Positions 23,505 to 36,069 of a stretch of 64,000 nt of DNA are shown piece after piece. The first letter of the stretch is position 1; the number at the start of each line of letters is the position of its first letter. Made by a program: the position numbers and the translations under genes. This DNA is from Eunapius fragilis. Taxonomy: Eukaryota > Porifera > Demospongiae > Spongillida > Spongillidae. The notes under the pieces were generated by a model, which was not told where the DNA came from, did not search any database, and saw only the letters and a list, made by a program, of their open reading frames with translations. The stretch spans positions 6,252,683 to 6,316,682 of the forward strand of contig OY811982.1 in assembly GCA_963681505.1 (NCBI GenBank), in the 5' to 3' direction.

Positions 23505-25273
23505 AAGCAAGATTACTGCAAGATTGCACGGAGCTATTTGTAAACGCAACAGAATTCAAAGCTACGCGTGCGAGGATGGCGTAGTTGAAAGTAGAAATTT
23601 ATACATACTGATGTACATTGGTTAGCATGTTGGATGCTTTTTAAGGAGTGTATATTTATTAATGCTTGTGTCCCATTTTGGTGTGTTTATGTTGAAAATG
23701 CAATACAGTGTTTGTGTGTTGTGTGTGTATGTACGAGAGTGTATGCATGTAAGCAGTAATTGGCAAGGTCAATGTAATGCATGAATTACATCACGTACAT
23801 CATTACATAAAGTTGAGACTGAAAGGGTCAAAATTAGACCCCCCACCCCCCATATGTACGATAAGGCACAAGACTAAGTGGCTCCACTACCAACAGTGGG
23901 TACACCAGTTACTAGTAATTCCTCCATCCAACCACTGTATAGCAACCGTCCCCATCGTTGCAATATATACCGTTGCATACGAGCTATAGATAGCTAGTTA
24001 AAATGGGTTGTAATAAAAGTTGTATTGTAGCGATGAACGTATTATACGTACGTGAGGTGTTTAGTCCGCCAGCTCCAGTATAAATACTTATATATAAATC
24101 CTGCACGTTATTTATCCGTATAGGGTGGGTTTGTTTGTAATTTTATATTAAAGTTATCGAAGAAGTAAAACTTTATGGCTTCATAATAAATATCATTAAA
24201 TTCATGCCAATCATACCGCTATGTTGTAAAACATGTCAGCTATGAATGCTGTATAAATGAACCCCTTATGCGGCTCAAAACTATGTCAATATTTTCAAGT
24301 GTATTGGGGGTACTTTATATTTTTGTTTCCTATTTCACTATTATTTAGTACCGCATCCAAAAAAAAAAATCATATTTTGATTGTATATGTAACTATACCT
24401 CTAAACGCAAAAAATATTGTTCACTGCTTGCCGTTTGGTTTTCAAGAGTACAATCTTAAACGTCATTACTGGCGCCATCTTTCTACACCTCAGCCTTGTG
24501 TAAACAAAAACAACTCACAAATCTAACTGTGAAGTTTGCTTAGCGTTTATTGTATATAAGGGTTCATAGCGCTAAACAACCCTCTACATTCGTGAGCCGT
24601 TTCTTTGTGCATTCGTATGAATGTAATTAGTTGCCGCATGCACTAATTGTTAAAGATCGAATAATGTCGTCATTTATATTCAACTCTCTGAATTTTTTGA
24701 TAAACGAATTGGGCTACTCAAAATAATGTATCGTACCTACTATTCAGACCCTAAATACACCATAAATGTACAAAAAGTGGCATGTTATTTTTACTTCCTC
24801 GATGCTGTCGCGGGCTTTATAGTGCAAGTTTTGCGAATAGAACTAGTTATCAGCAATAGAACTAGTTATCAGCAATAGTACTTTGCATACGCCTTTGTCC
24901 CCCACCCCCACCCCTCCCCCATCCCCTTGCTTTCAATTCAATGTTGAAAGGCTGAGCTTAGAGACAGATATACGTGCGAGGGTCATAATTTCAGCTTGCC
25001 TTAACACAATTATAAGCGTGCATGGAATGATGCATGCGACTGAAATGTTTTCAAAATGCACGGTGGCTTCTTTTTTCACCCTGTTGCAGGTTTCGGTGGG
25101 GAAACACTGGCCTTTATTAAGTATGGCGCCACTCATATATAGGAAAGTGGTTAAGAGGCATGCATGTGGCAGGAGTATACTATTGACATGGTTATATTCA
25201 CACATTTAACACGCATGTACATAAGCGTTTTAAAATGGCCTCAGGCACTCGTAAAATTATTCAAATGCGCTGA
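23505..25273. other. No recognisable gene; 3' flank of the TRAF-like gene
   Basis: An AATAAA lies at 24012-24017, a possible but distant polyadenylation signal. A perfect 20-bp direct repeat (agaactagttatcagcaata) occurs near 24840-24878. No domains seen. Confidence 0.5.
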
Positions 25274-25827
25274 ATGGAGTCAGGACGCCAGTCACGAATC
25301 AGACTGCCACGGACACTTCGCTCCATGCTGAGCGTGATGAGAAGAACGACGTCTGACACTTTGACCGGTCGACATGTTCCAGTAGTGTCTCAAGCTGCGT
25401 CGATGGATATCGCTTTAAACAATGCAGTAGTAGCAGACATTTTACAAATCTCACTGGGAACGAGCGGCAGAGGTTCAGTAGCTAGCATAAATGTCTATGC
25501 ACAAGTAAGCTGTTTCGTACTATTACAACCTGTCGCGTGTACATGTATATACATGCATGTGTATGCGTACAGGAAGTTCATATTTACAACGGTTCTTCTA
25601 CTGAAGCCAGTAACAAAGCGGATAGCGCCCACCTCTACGAGACGCTCAACGTGAACAGGACTAACTCGAATCGTCGCTCAAGCCCCACAACTGCAAGCTA
25701 CCCCGAGCATCCAGATATGCCGAAGGATGTGGTAAGGCTAACCGTACATAAATGCATGCGTATTTTTGAATCTAATGATGAACTGCACGAGGTTTTTCGA
25801 AAGATGAAATTAAGTAGAGTCGATTGA
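25274..25827 (+). CDS. Candidate small gene, two exons (25274-25504, 25573-25827)
   Basis: Exon 1 opens at ATG 25274 and runs 77 codons to CAA|gtaagc (donor at 25505). A 68-bp intron ends ...tatgcgtacag (25572). Exon 2 continues in frame with EVHIYNGSSTEASNKADSAHLYETLNV... to TGA 25825-25827, giving about 162 residues. An alternative donor GTAAGG lies at 25732. The joined protein is Ser/Arg-rich at the N-terminus and Asn/Ser-rich in the middle, with one YETL-type tyrosine motif. No known domain. Joining two frames across a clean short intron is the main evidence. The ATG could also be internal to an exon spliced at AG 25282. Confidence 0.45.
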
Positions 25828-25829
25828 AT

Positions 25830-26441
25830 TGGTGACCAAATAATAACAATACGAACGCGCGTGCAGCTAGTGTATACATTCAGGTTAGATACTGAAATCA
25901 AGGGATCTATGTGACAAAATTTCCGATGGTCCTGGGCTCTCTAGTGGTATAGCGAGGGCGCTACTAAGGGCCGGAGACATGGGATTAATTTATCGACAAT
26001 AGCAACGCGTACGTATAACAACCAATAAAACATTGTAACAACTAGCGTGCACCCGTTAAAAATCACGGGCTGATTTATAAATGCGCAGATAGTCTGTCCG
26101 TCTGTCTGTATGCATGTGTTCGTTTTTAAGAGTTTGGCTGGGCCGATTTCGACAATAGTGGGCTCTTTCAATTCCTTTCTACAATGCGAAGACAGTGACG
26201 GGCTTACTTTTTTGAATTTCACACCTTTTTCTCTCTGTGTTCCTGTTCCTGAAGTTAAATTGTTAATATCTATCATCTCATTATCCGCATTGCGTTGTAA
26301 CCATGGCCTGCGGGTGTAAAAGAAATGAGTCACAATTACGCCCCAGTTGTAACGCTAAAAGATTTGCACCGGCACCTTATTATTACGCGCACTTGGATCA
26401 CTCATTGCATCCTCCTGTGGCGTCCCGCCAAGAACAGCTAA

Positions 26442-26489
<48 letters not shown>

Positions 26490-27240
26490 ATGGTTACGTT
26501 AGTGTGATGTAATTAATACATAGGGTTCCCAGACCCAACTTATAATTCATTTAACCAGGCTGGAGTTGCATACCCCTTGTTGTTGTATCCTTCGGGGCCT
26601 GGGGACAAATTGCCTCTAATACGTTCAAGAAACTGGGCGCGTCTTTTTACTGCAAAGATACGCAAAGACACAAAAAGACAAACCAGAAGGCACAAAGACA
26701 TGTGAGGATTCTACAAAGAAACACAAAGACACTGAAAGTGCTCGCTATCTGACATATAACAATTCTCGATCAAATTTGCACAAAAACATTCAGCTACACG
26801 TCTGTATTCAATTGGCATCCACAAAGACACTTCAATACCATTCTAGACCCGGCATCGTTTTAAAAAATTTGTCCGATCGATCGATTATTGAATTGTAATT
26901 CTAGTCTCGTACTCACACCCCCTTTACAGCAGTAAATAAACTACATCATGAAGTTAAATCAATAAAAACAATTTGGGCTCTGCATAATGAAATACCAAAT
27001 TCAGCTAGCAGTACTGAAACACCTGTCTGCCGCAACACTAAATTTATTTGTGACTTGAATGCATTCCACGAACACTGGATTTCTGCGATGGCTTCTTTCC
27101 AGCATTTTTTTTTGTGTGGTATGGAAAAGGAAGGTTCTTTTGTAGATGCTATGTATTTATTAGCAGGTGGGATGTTTACAGCCTTCAAGAAGTTATGATA
27201 TTTGTTTAATGTGTTGGATACCTTGCATCAAGTGTGATGA
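25830..27240. repeat. No gene; (TA)n at 26443-26486
   Basis: A (TA)n microsatellite sits at about 26443-26486, and an A-rich tract with repeated caaagacac words at about 26650-26730. Frames on either strand look random. Confidence 0.55.
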
Positions 27241-27570
27241 CAGAAAACATTCTCTAACAAGAAAGTTGGTGGGATATTATAGGATTTGGAGGCAATGGTG
27301 GTGTAAAAAGGAAGAGAATAAGGTTTTGGGAAAACGAAAAATTATACAAAAATCCTATATTTAGCACGTGTAAATGTAACAGAACCAAAAGAAGTGCTAA
27401 ATATAGGATTTTTGTATAATTTTTCTTTTCCCAAAACCTTGTTCCCTTCCTTTTTACACCACCATTGCCTCCAATTCCTATATCCCACCAACTTTCTCGT
27501 TGGAGAATTTTTTTCTTTACTTGTTTCCTCTATTTTTTAATATCATTTTTTATTTAAACAAGGAACTTCA
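27241..27570 (-). mobile_element. DPEK/foldback element, copy 5 (terminal palindrome plus short inner flank)
   Basis: The palindrome spans 27241-27523 (centre near 27375, gtgtaaatgtaacagaacca). On the right it is followed by tttcctctattttttaatatcatttttt, the same inner flank as copy 1, which orients this copy on the minus strand and assigns it to subfamily B. The leader and coding part are missing. Confidence 0.85.
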
Positions 27571-27828
27571 CAATTAATTTATTAATAACCGTTGTGAACG
27601 GCCGGCCATGTGTTGCATTATAGTGGCCAAGCGGTATAATCGGGCGCGCGCAAGCGTGTATAAGCATTAATTTTTTTTTTTCATTTATTGAGATAAAATG
27701 TAGTAGAGAATACAAGAATGCATGAATACATGTACCTTATAACTACTAAACTATACATATAATATTAATTTTATAAAGCATTATGTATATTAAATACGTT
27801 TGTTCCACGGCCTTGATGGTTTCGGCCT

Positions 27829-27960
27829 CTATGGAAGGGCCTGTGCCGCTGGCCGGTCCTCTTCGGGCCCTAGGTCCTCCTCCTGGGGCAGGGCCCTTGG
27901 CGGCGGGTCCTCGTCCTGGGACAGGGGCCTTGGCTGGGGGTCATTAATTAATAGCACAGT
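27829..27960. other. GC-rich repeat-like segment
   Basis: A GC-rich island in AT-rich surroundings, with degenerate repeats of ggtcctcctcctggggcagggc. On the minus strand it reads as Pro/Glu/Asp-rich repeats (PRPLSQDEDPPPRALPQEED). Exon or minisatellite cannot be decided. Confidence 0.35.
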
Positions 27961-28065
27961 TTGATTGCAATCACGCGCTGATCTTTCGATGGTAACGTGG
28001 CTCAGGTAAATGCGAGCTCTTTTATACTGATTTGAAATGAAGGTTGTTTCATTTTGTTTTGTAGC

Positions 28066-28335
28066 AAACACCAGCAACTAGCTGATGGATCGCCCAATGT
28101 GCATGTAGCTATAGCGTCTGATGTACCGCCAGTACACGTGGCATCTGGTGTTCCTCCAGTGCAGGTAGCATCTGATATACTGCCACCCTCTGCCAATGTA
28201 CCGCCACCCTCTGCTGATGTTCCGCCACTTGCACCCTCGCCACCCTCTACCGATTTACCGCGACCCTCTGCCTATGTACCGCCACCCTCTACCGATTTAC
28301 CTCGATCTTCTATTTTATTGGTCATATTTATATAA
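28066..28335 (+). CDS. Candidate exon, Pro/Ser/Val repeats
   Basis: A strong 3' splice site (cattttgttttgtag, ending 28065) opens a frame of about 90 codons: KHQQLADGSPNVHVAIASDV..., then degenerate repeats such as VPPPSADVP, LPRPSAYVP and VPPPSTDLP, and a hydrophobic end SSILLVIFI before TAA. The repeats are ~36-bp DNA repeats as well, so a minisatellite is an alternative. It might belong with the membrane-segment exon at 28606, but no joining frame is proven. Confidence 0.3.
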   Translation, partial: KHQQLADGSPNVHVAIASDVPPVHVASGVPPVQVASDILPPSANVPPPSADVPPLAPSPPSTDLPRPSAYVPPPSTDLPRSSILLVIFI

Positions 28336-28472
28336 TTATCCAGATGCGTTTCATGCATTATAGTCTGCGCATAGTTTTTATAATAATCAAAATGAAAGTA
28401 GGGTCCGAGCGTACGGATCAGTTTGTACTAGAATGCTCAAAGTATAATAGGCTAAGTGCAAGAAGGAGAAGG

Positions 28473-28518
28473 ATTCTAAGTGCCGAGAAACCTCCATTCT
28501 GGCACTTAGAATTCCTCT
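28473..28518. other. Short inverted repeat (hairpin)
   Basis: aggattctaagtgcc and ggcacttagaattcct pair with one bulged base around a 16-base loop. Function unknown. Confidence 0.6.
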
Positions 28519-28605
28519 TTGTTTCAATTGTGTCGGTAATTATAGTCAAGCGAATCGCATTAGTTAAATTGCTTAAATTGATATCATTACGTCTACCTGT
28601 CTGCA

Positions 28606-28735
28606 GCAATGTCACATGGATCTGGTTGTTGGCTGCGCAGTATGCGTTGCAGCATCAGCGCTGTTGTGGACGGCATGGCTGTCAGTAAGTCTCCAGGAAC
28701 AAAACAGAAATGTGGCGTTGTATGCCAAAGTAACA
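28606..28735 (+). CDS. Candidate exon with one transmembrane segment
   Basis: Bounded by tctacctgtctgcag (acceptor, ending 28605) and ACA|gtaagt (donor at 28736). An alternative earlier donor, gtaagt, lies at 28684. In the open frame it reads MDLVVGCAVCVAASALLWTAW, then LSVSLQEQNRNVALYAKVT: a ~20-residue hydrophobic stretch followed by a polar juxtamembrane part. Splice sites and the membrane segment support a real exon. The gene is not identified. Confidence 0.35.
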
Positions 28736-28998
28736 GTAAGTATGAACGAAGTATTAAAGCGCATGTTAACCAAACATGTACGTTACGGACGGAAATAACA
28801 ATATATAATCATCATTATGCAATCGTTCGTCAGTTTATGAGGCGACTTACCACATAACGCTACATGCATCCTGTATAGAGTACCCCACTACAACTTCATC
28901 AGCCCTCCGACTCCTTCACGCCTTCTTTTGTTACTCTTATGCAAATTGCATTTCATATGCATCCGGTTGTAAATTTGGTATGTAAATTTTATTTTAAA

Positions 28999-29447
28999 CC
29001 GGATTTACGATAGATGCGGGAAAACCAAAATTCTGTACTTCATTGTATAAGCAAACACTTCTCGGTGCATTGATTAGCATCTCATATGCGTACAATAGCA
29101 AAGAACAATCCATGCACGCAGGTAGCTGCTGTTTGGAAATGTTGCTCACTCCGGACCTCACTCAGGCACAATTAATGTATCCAGCAGTAAAAATAAAAAT
29201 TTTTCACTTATAGCTGGGGTATTGGATGGCACCTTTTTGCTGGGCAGTAAACGGTAAACACACGAAGTCTAGAAAAACTGGGTAAGTGTTACCGCACCAT
29301 TTACGGGATGGCCGGGTCATGGCCCGCTTTTGATTGTTCCTGGCAGTAGTCTTGCTTTCAAAATGGCTCATGTAATAAATGGTTCAAACCAAAATTAAGT
29401 AACTCCATTCTGAGGGAATTATGCGTTTTCTGAATGTAAAGTTTCCC
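28999..29447. repeat. Possible relative of the inverted-end element at 60.2-61.9 kb
   Basis: ggatttacgatagatgcggg at 29001 resembles the left end of that element (ggtttacgaaagacgcgggg). aactccattctgaggga at about 29400, with a cccc run near 29440, resembles its right end (aactccattcagaggga). If genuine it is a ~450-bp shortened copy. Confidence 0.35.
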
Positions 29448-30974
29448 CATAATTGGTTTGAGCATCTCTGAAAAATTGGTCTCATGCACTGGCGTATGCA
29501 TACTACCCAGAGCAAAAGAAAACTGTTGTGGTGGTTGATGAAGTTGATTAAGAATGCAGAGGCGAATGCTTTTTCCTGTAAACTTAGTATGTATGGTGAC
29601 GGTAATAAGCGTCAGCGGTTACCTGAATGGATGGCTTCATTGGGGACACAGAGAGCTCAAAGGGTTTTGTTGAGAAGATGCAAGCATGGGTAACTTCTAT
29701 GGAAAAACTAGTAAGTGCTACAGATATCTTAACCACAAGCAATCTATGCTGTTCTATCAAAATCTTTGAAATTCGAGTGGTTCTATAATAGTATGCCCCT
29801 GCACGCGCCAAGTAATCGGTATAGGTTCCATATAAGATTTGTGCTGTATCGTTTGGCTTTCGGATTCCATTTTTTGGTGGACCAAATTCTGAATCTGAGT
29901 TATATCTGTTCATTTTACCTGCATGCTCTGTCGGGATAAATAACTCAATGGAAGTGGACCAAACATAGGTGAACTTGTTAGCAGCGTAATAATAAAGTAT
30001 GAGGTGCTCTAGGGGATTTGGTGTACTACGAAACCCATTGTGCAGGAGCCACATGCTGCCAGAGGTAAATGTCCGCTTTAATAGCTGACCTCTGCATACG
30101 AGGTGTACGGTAGTCACAAACTGTATGTCCTAGACATACACTATAAACATACATAGACCCACAGTTTTGACCTTTTCCTATCATTCCTGAACTGCTTGTA
30201 TATAGTGCATCTGACTTGCATGGGATCTTTAACGACCGGCACCTGCACTAGAATCATATAAAAGCCACCCTTTACCATCGCAAGCTTATTGTCTGTATTA
30301 TCGATATACCCTCATTCATTTGTATTGCTATCCACATGCAGGATTGCTGCATGGTGGTGGTTAGGCATGCCTTAGTTCACTAGACTAACTTGGCTATCAC
30401 TCCTTGGCATGAATGATTTGTGACCATAACAGATTGAGAGGCATTTTGGTAGAGTTCAGCTGTCAACTTGCACATGGTAGCTGTCGATCACGAGTTGAGA
30501 TGGGAAGTGGGGCAGTCATATAGACGGATCCAGTGCGGATGCACAATTCCTGTTCACAACTATTTCCCACCGCATATGGTATTGTCAGTGCCATATGATT
30601 AAAATTTTGTATTCCCTCTGGATCCGTCTATGCAGCAGGATATAGCCAGCTGAAAATTGGTCATTAGGTAAGCCGACTGCACTTGAAAATTTGTTGCATT
30701 GTTGGTCAATGTTGATATTTTTATCTGAAGCAAGTAGGCCTGCCTGCAGCCAGTGTAAGGAACTAAGTTGGTTGTCTGTATTAGCACACATACTAGAGTA
30801 GAGGGATTGGAAACGGACTCAATTAACATTGCTTCACGCGCAGACTCCGCGATGCTCCTCGTACTCAGACCACTTATCATATTTGAAATGAAGGCAAGAT
30901 CTTCTTATGTGGAACCGATGACAACGGAGCCTAACCAAAACTCAGTTACCAAATGCGCTAGCCCTTTCTTTCAG
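29448..30974. other. No clear gene; possible short exons
   Basis: A frame GFIGDTESSKGFVEKMQAWV... ends at cta|gtaagt near 29710 and could be an exon end, but no matching acceptor or partner frame is clear. A 70-codon frame at 30768-30980 (SRADSAMLLVLRPLIIF) begins in the middle of sequence. A shadow frame on the minus strand at 29.6-30.1 kb has no domain. Confidence 0.35.
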
Positions 30975-31303
30975 GAGTAAAAAGATCAGATCACGAGCCT
31001 GTGAACGACGTAGTAGTCAACGACACAAGTCAATCACACCACCCGAACCTTACATGGAGCCCTCAGAATTACTCCATGCAAACAAAATATACAAATGTGT
31101 TGCTGGACATTACGAGCATACAAGGAAAAAAGCACGCAAATAAAATCGTTAACTGCATGACCCAGTCCAGTAAAATAGACGTTACAGCGATCCGATTCAA
31201 TCCTGGTATCCAGCTTCTTGACTATGCCATCGATGGCCAACCAAATGACGAAACGTTAAAGACGCCTAAGAGACCTGTGGAGGCCTCGGAGGGTTTTCCT
31301 TGA
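30975..31303 (+). CDS. Candidate terminal exon, unknown protein
   Basis: A very good 3' splice site (ccctttctttcag, ending 30974) opens a frame of 108 codons (VKRSDHEPVNDVVVNDTSQS ... DAIDGQPNDET-like tail) to TGA 31301-31303. It is polar, rich in Asn, Ser and Lys, with no recognisable domain and no membrane segment. It could be the cytoplasmic tail following the membrane exon at 28606. That link is inference from order and strand only. Confidence 0.4.
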
Positions 31304-31638
31304 AAAGGGAAAACATGAGGATGGTCCAGATGTCTAAATAATCTATGGTCCAGATGCTAGGCCATTTATACAACAGAAAAATTGATCACCCGTATTTTTT
31401 TTCACGACTAAACGCAGAGCTACGTAGCAAATGGTACAGTTGATGTAGTTATCTGAAACTGTTACAAGTATTGGATATGAGATAAAAGTTTTGCCAGGTA
31501 TTTTTTGTCGGTTAGTTCATGGCGATGTCAAAACGTAAAATGTGGAGTTACTCTAAAACCCTCCCATCTAAACGCCTCCAACACACCTCATCGTACGTAA
31601 AACTTTGTGCTGCATCTGGCCATACTATTTATTTATTT

Positions 31639-31758
31639 AAAAAGGGAAGTTTAGGAGATTTGTATCGGTTAGTTGTTTAAAAAGGGAAGTTTAGGGGAGT
31701 TGTATCGGTTAGTTGTTTTAAAAGGGAAGTTTAGGGGAGTTGTATCGGTTAGTTGTTG
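31639..31758. repeat. 40-bp tandem repeat, three copies
   Basis: Units starting aaagggaagtttagg at 31641, 31681 and 31721, each ending tgtatcggttagttgtt. Copies two and three are almost identical. Confidence 0.95.
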
Positions 31759-31759
31759 A

Positions 31760-32110
31760 AAATGCTGTAAGCCCGCCAAATTCTGTATCTCGGGTTCTAA
31801 AAGGGCTATACAAGTTTGTATGTACGCATTTTGTGCTATCGTTTTCTTCTGTCGGATTTTATTAAGCTCTCAACTTCCTTTCTCCTCAAGAGGGGCGAGG
31901 CGTCACTTCATCGAATTAGCACCATCACGGAGTCTGCGCTGGCAATCTACAGGGCTCAATGGCTCACGTGCTCTGTTTCTAATCCCCTTCTACTCTATTA
32001 TCTACGTAATATTACAAAATGAAATAATGCCGCACGTGCGCACCACATTTGATCATCGCCACGTTCGTCCATCAGGGTCAGGGTACGAGACAATTAATGA
32101 ACTTACATCA
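31760..32110. other. No recognisable gene
   Basis: A ~99-codon frame (31820-32119, plus) is hydrophobic at its start and then Arg/Ser-rich. It has no domain and I do not call it. Confidence 0.4.
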
Positions 32111-32487
32111 ACAATGTAATTGAGCATCGGTGTATCTCTCATACATCAAGTTGTTGACATGATACATCATTAGATCCGAATGACTTGGTATTCTATTCAA
32201 TACCTTGTTGGCCTGACTTGAGTGTGAAGGCCATTCAAACTGTGAAAAAAGTTTCCTATCCGAACCATTACCGATCACTCGTGTCACTTCATAAGAGAAA
32301 CAAGGCGACCACCCGAGCACTGCTCAACAGGACTGTACCCCCCCTCCTCTTGAATGCGGTCTAGCCTTACGGTTGTTGACCGAGCAAACATTAGCTTCAC
32401 AGCTGTGCTTGTCCAAATTCCTAGCCACAAACACTCTATGGTAAACTCAGCACGACTCTTGTAAGGATTCTCTGGTGCACCGGCCAA
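32111..32487 (-). pseudogene. Possible coding remnant, unknown
   Basis: Two minus-strand frames join smoothly near 32290: AGAPENPYKSRAEFTIECLW ... GGRLVSLMK, then YEVTRVIGNGSDRKLFSQFEW ... NKVLNRIPSHSDLMMYHVNN ... TDAQLHC. Composition is protein-like across about 120 codons with one frameshift. No family recognised; it could equally be chance. Confidence 0.25.
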
Positions 32488-32489
32488 CG

Positions 32490-33255
32490 TATTGAGGGTG
32501 ACTATTTCGGAGTATACTTTGTACTTTTATTTTCTGTATTCACATGTACAGAATTATTATGAATACATGCATACATTAATTGCATCCATACTTTTTATTT
32601 GTTTTTTCTACATCTTAGAGCAATCAAAGACCAAAGTTGAAGGTGTTGGTTCCTCGAAACTATCCTCCTCCACCTCCCCCTTCACAACTGCTGAAGTAAT
32701 CGTACCGGACATGTGTTAACAGTGATGTGCACACGCATTTACATGTATCAGTAGAACACATCCACCAAACATTACTAATCTGTACAAAACATTTGGCCAA
32801 ACGGTTTACCATTGCTCAGTGTTTTAGGGAGTTATATATATAAATGCACAGACCAGATACATCAAGTGACATATTATATTTTAGGTACCAATATATTAAG
32901 GGCTATAGCTAGTATTGCTTGATGATAATACAAGGACACCATCATAGCCGCATTATTGTATGTACAGGAAGGTTAGATGAATTCATCATGTGCATACCAC
33001 CATTGTATATTAATAATGACCTTTTCTGCAATTCAAGTCAATGCAGTACACAGTACACTGCTCGACACAAGGACAATTCTGACACGATTCCACAATCGCT
33101 TTTTAAATAGTCCATCTAAGGCTTGAAACCTGTTAGTTTAAAAAATAACTGGTTGTAAGAGGTTGTTAAAATTGAAAAAACCAGTCGGTTAAGGTGTTCA
33201 AGTACTGAAGATACATCTGCCAGCATGGCATGTACTAGATAAGATGTAGAAGCAA
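32490..33255. other. No recognisable gene
   Basis: AT-rich. One possible acceptor (ttttttctacatcttag, near 32619) precedes a short frame LKVLVPRNYPPPPPPSQ. Not enough to call. Confidence 0.4.
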
Positions 33256-34671
33256 ATGATTCAGATTCCAATAGAAAATGAAGACATTGAAGATAAAGGT
33301 ACTGCCATTCCGCCAATCACAGCTGATGCTTCTAAGCAACTGAATGATATTGCAATAAGCATAGCACTGTCAGTTGTGCAATGCGGAACTACCACTTCAA
33401 TTGATGCTCGATCATTACTAGCCCTGCTAAAAGATCTGCATGCCTCTTGAATATGTTCAGGAGGTACTAGCTAAGGTTGGAGGGAAATCATCAAAGGCAA
33501 CAATGAAACACATCATATTTCAGGCAAAAGTGGATGCAGAGTATCTTAATCATGGTGTTCAACTCACTTCTTTTTTTGAGACCCATCAAAGGATGAAGGA
33601 TGAAGTAGTAAAACTGGCAGCGGAATCTGTGTATTCCTGGAATAATGTATCACGATTGGCTTGGCTTGTAAAAAGAGGACCTGCTGCATCATGTAAATGG
33701 AAGGACTTAGAAAATATTTGTGCAATGAAATCTCTTGTACTGAAGCATGATTTGTCTGAGATATAGTAGGAGTATGCTGATAATCATAAGATCCGATGTC
33801 CTGATCTCCCAAAGATGAAGGAACCTCTTTTCAATGAGATTTCCAGACACATCACTGGAGGTGGAAAAAAACAATCTGCTCGAGCTGGGGTTGATTATAT
33901 AAAAGTAAACTTCCGTATTGACAATTTTGAACTTTTGGATAAGGCCATTGATATGATAGCCCCTGCTTCAGATTCTGACCAGATGCTGAGATCACAACTG
34001 CTTCTTCAGAGATCCACAGTTTTTTCATTCCTCTCCTATACATATTCACTGAAGGAGTTATCCATCGGTATGAGTCTAAGGGTAGTAGTTGCCTACAGCA
34101 TCAATGTCATGCATCAGATCTCTGATGAAGAGAGGAGCGTTTTTCAATTACACCAAACTGTTTCCCATTTAGCAGATGATCCTAATTCGTTTCTGGATAT
34201 CAAGTCACAGCTCTGTAAAAGCTCAGATGGATAGGTTTGCCTTGATTTCAGGGTAAATAAGTAACACTGAAAGCAGGACAGTGACGACTCATTCACCTGA
34301 GTACACTCTGGATCTTGTTGAGCATCATGCCCCTTTCAGATCAACAGCTATTGAGGGAATCATGAACTATTATTCAATTCAGTACGACAGTGAAAAGCAA
34401 AAAGTCATGTTTTTTAGGAACCTAGGAGAGTCTGTACCCCTCAGTGTGTAGAAAAATGGTCACTGCCCTCCTCTCTTCAAATGATGAAGACCCTTTTCGC
34501 AACTGTGGCAAAAATTTCAGTGGCTCTAGAGTGATGCTGCACAACCTAGGGTCTGAAAAGACAATAGAAAGGGCCTGTAACAAGTACAAACATAGATCTG
34601 TTGATTTAAGCAAACGCAAACAGAAGAGATTGAGGAAGAACACAAGATGGAAAGAGCCCTTGAAGAAATAG
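33256..34671 (+). pseudogene. Unrecognised protein family, broken copy A
   Basis: Protein-like sequence is spread over three frames. 33256-33450 reads IENEDIEDKG...DARSLLALLKDLHAS. After a frameshift at about 33440 it continues VLAKVGGKSSKATMKHIIFQ ... SRLAWLVKRG ... AMKSLVLKHDLSEI, then two consecutive TAG stops (33764-33769), then in the same frame KEPLFNEISRHITGGGKKQS, AGVDYIKVNF, NFELLDKAIDMIAP to 34232. A further block (34444-34671) is Lys/Arg-rich (SVDLSKRKQKRLRKNTRW). The copy at 39.3-42.1 kb shares the same blocks in the same order, so this was once a real protein. I know no domain with this pattern. It could be a transposon-borne or lineage-specific gene. The stops could also mark intron boundaries, but no splice sites fit. 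Confidence 0.6.
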
Positions 34672-34679
34672 CTGAAATT

Positions 34680-36069
34680 TACCCACAGTGTAAAAAAATG
34701 CCACTTTCACTTGAAGCTGCCCACTTCGAATACTGGAATTCATGCATTCCTGAGCTTTTGAACATCAGATATATAATATGTGCATGCACGTACTTCCTTC
34801 ATAAGCTTTCTTGATGGCAAAGCAATCAATAGACCAAAACAATGCTCTGGCTAAAGAGTTTCTTTAAGTTCATATAATAGGGTGCGTAACCGATTTTCAG
34901 GTTTCCAAGGTTTTCTCCTATTTGTGATTACCTGGCCCTATTCGGAATATTCGATTTCAGGAATAACGGATTCTATATCTCTTAGTCGCGATTAGTCGGT
35001 ATTCGTAAAGTAGAAAATGATTTAACTTTAGGCCGACCTTGTCTCAAGTTTGGTTTACAGGGTGATGGGCTGGGATTTTTCCTATTAATCATGCGGTTAT
35101 TAAACCCAGTCAGCCATTGTGTTGTTAGAAATGCGCATGCAGCTGGTAGGCGCTCGTATATTTGCCACCCTCTGCAGTACATGTGAATAGAATAAAAAAA
35201 TACAAGCCGCGGGTACTAGTTAGCACGGCATAATAAGCCCCATGCACTCATATGGCTCAACAATATATAGAGGATGCAAGCCCTGCCCTGATGGTATGTG
35301 TTGGTTTTTCCCCTTTACCATTCCCTCATGATAACTGACGCAACCCTATAGCTACACGGATGGGGGGGGGGGGGGGCATGTTAAGGATGTCATAGTCACT
35401 GCTTATATTCAGTAATGCCAAAGACTATTAATGTATAAGTCTGAGGCATAGGTAGGTCATTCCTATGTAACCCAAACACTTTTAAGGGAGTTATGTAGTA
35501 AGAAAGATCTAGAGCGTAGCTAATAGTGTGGTGTAGGCATATTTGACCATACTTGCGCTGTACATGCTCTATCAAAGTTGCATGATGGGAAGGAAATTTC
35601 TTCTTGAGCAGAGCACTTGTAAATAAACGATACAGTAGATGCTTATATCATAAAAATCACAACATTGAATAATGATAGAGGTTAAAATCCAAAACAGTTA
35701 AACCTATAAGAGCGGTCAAGGGTCAGCCAGTAGTTCTGTAAAGTTTCAGACACATGTTCACCAATCTTTGCAGCCACGTCTACCGGAGTAGCACACTTGA
35801 GGGAGTAAAAAAAAATTTCAGTCAACATGATATATTGTGCAGCATTCAAACATTTAAAATCGTATCCATGAAAATTGAATATCATAGTATATATACCTGT
35901 ATTAACACTCAACAACAGTGCAACCTATGTCTTTACAACAAGAGACATTCAGCCTGGCGGCATCCTCCTAAGGCTAAGCCGACAGGTAGTTTTATAAATA
36001 CGCGTAGAATGCCTCCTCCCCCCCCCCCCCCCCCCACCCCCGGCGACGTGGATAACTTCAGAAATAATC
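34680..36069. other. No recognisable gene; poly-G and poly-C runs
   Basis: A 15-base G run (35362-35376) and an 18-base C run (36018-36035, just before element copy 6). Frames are short and unconvincing. Confidence 0.5.
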
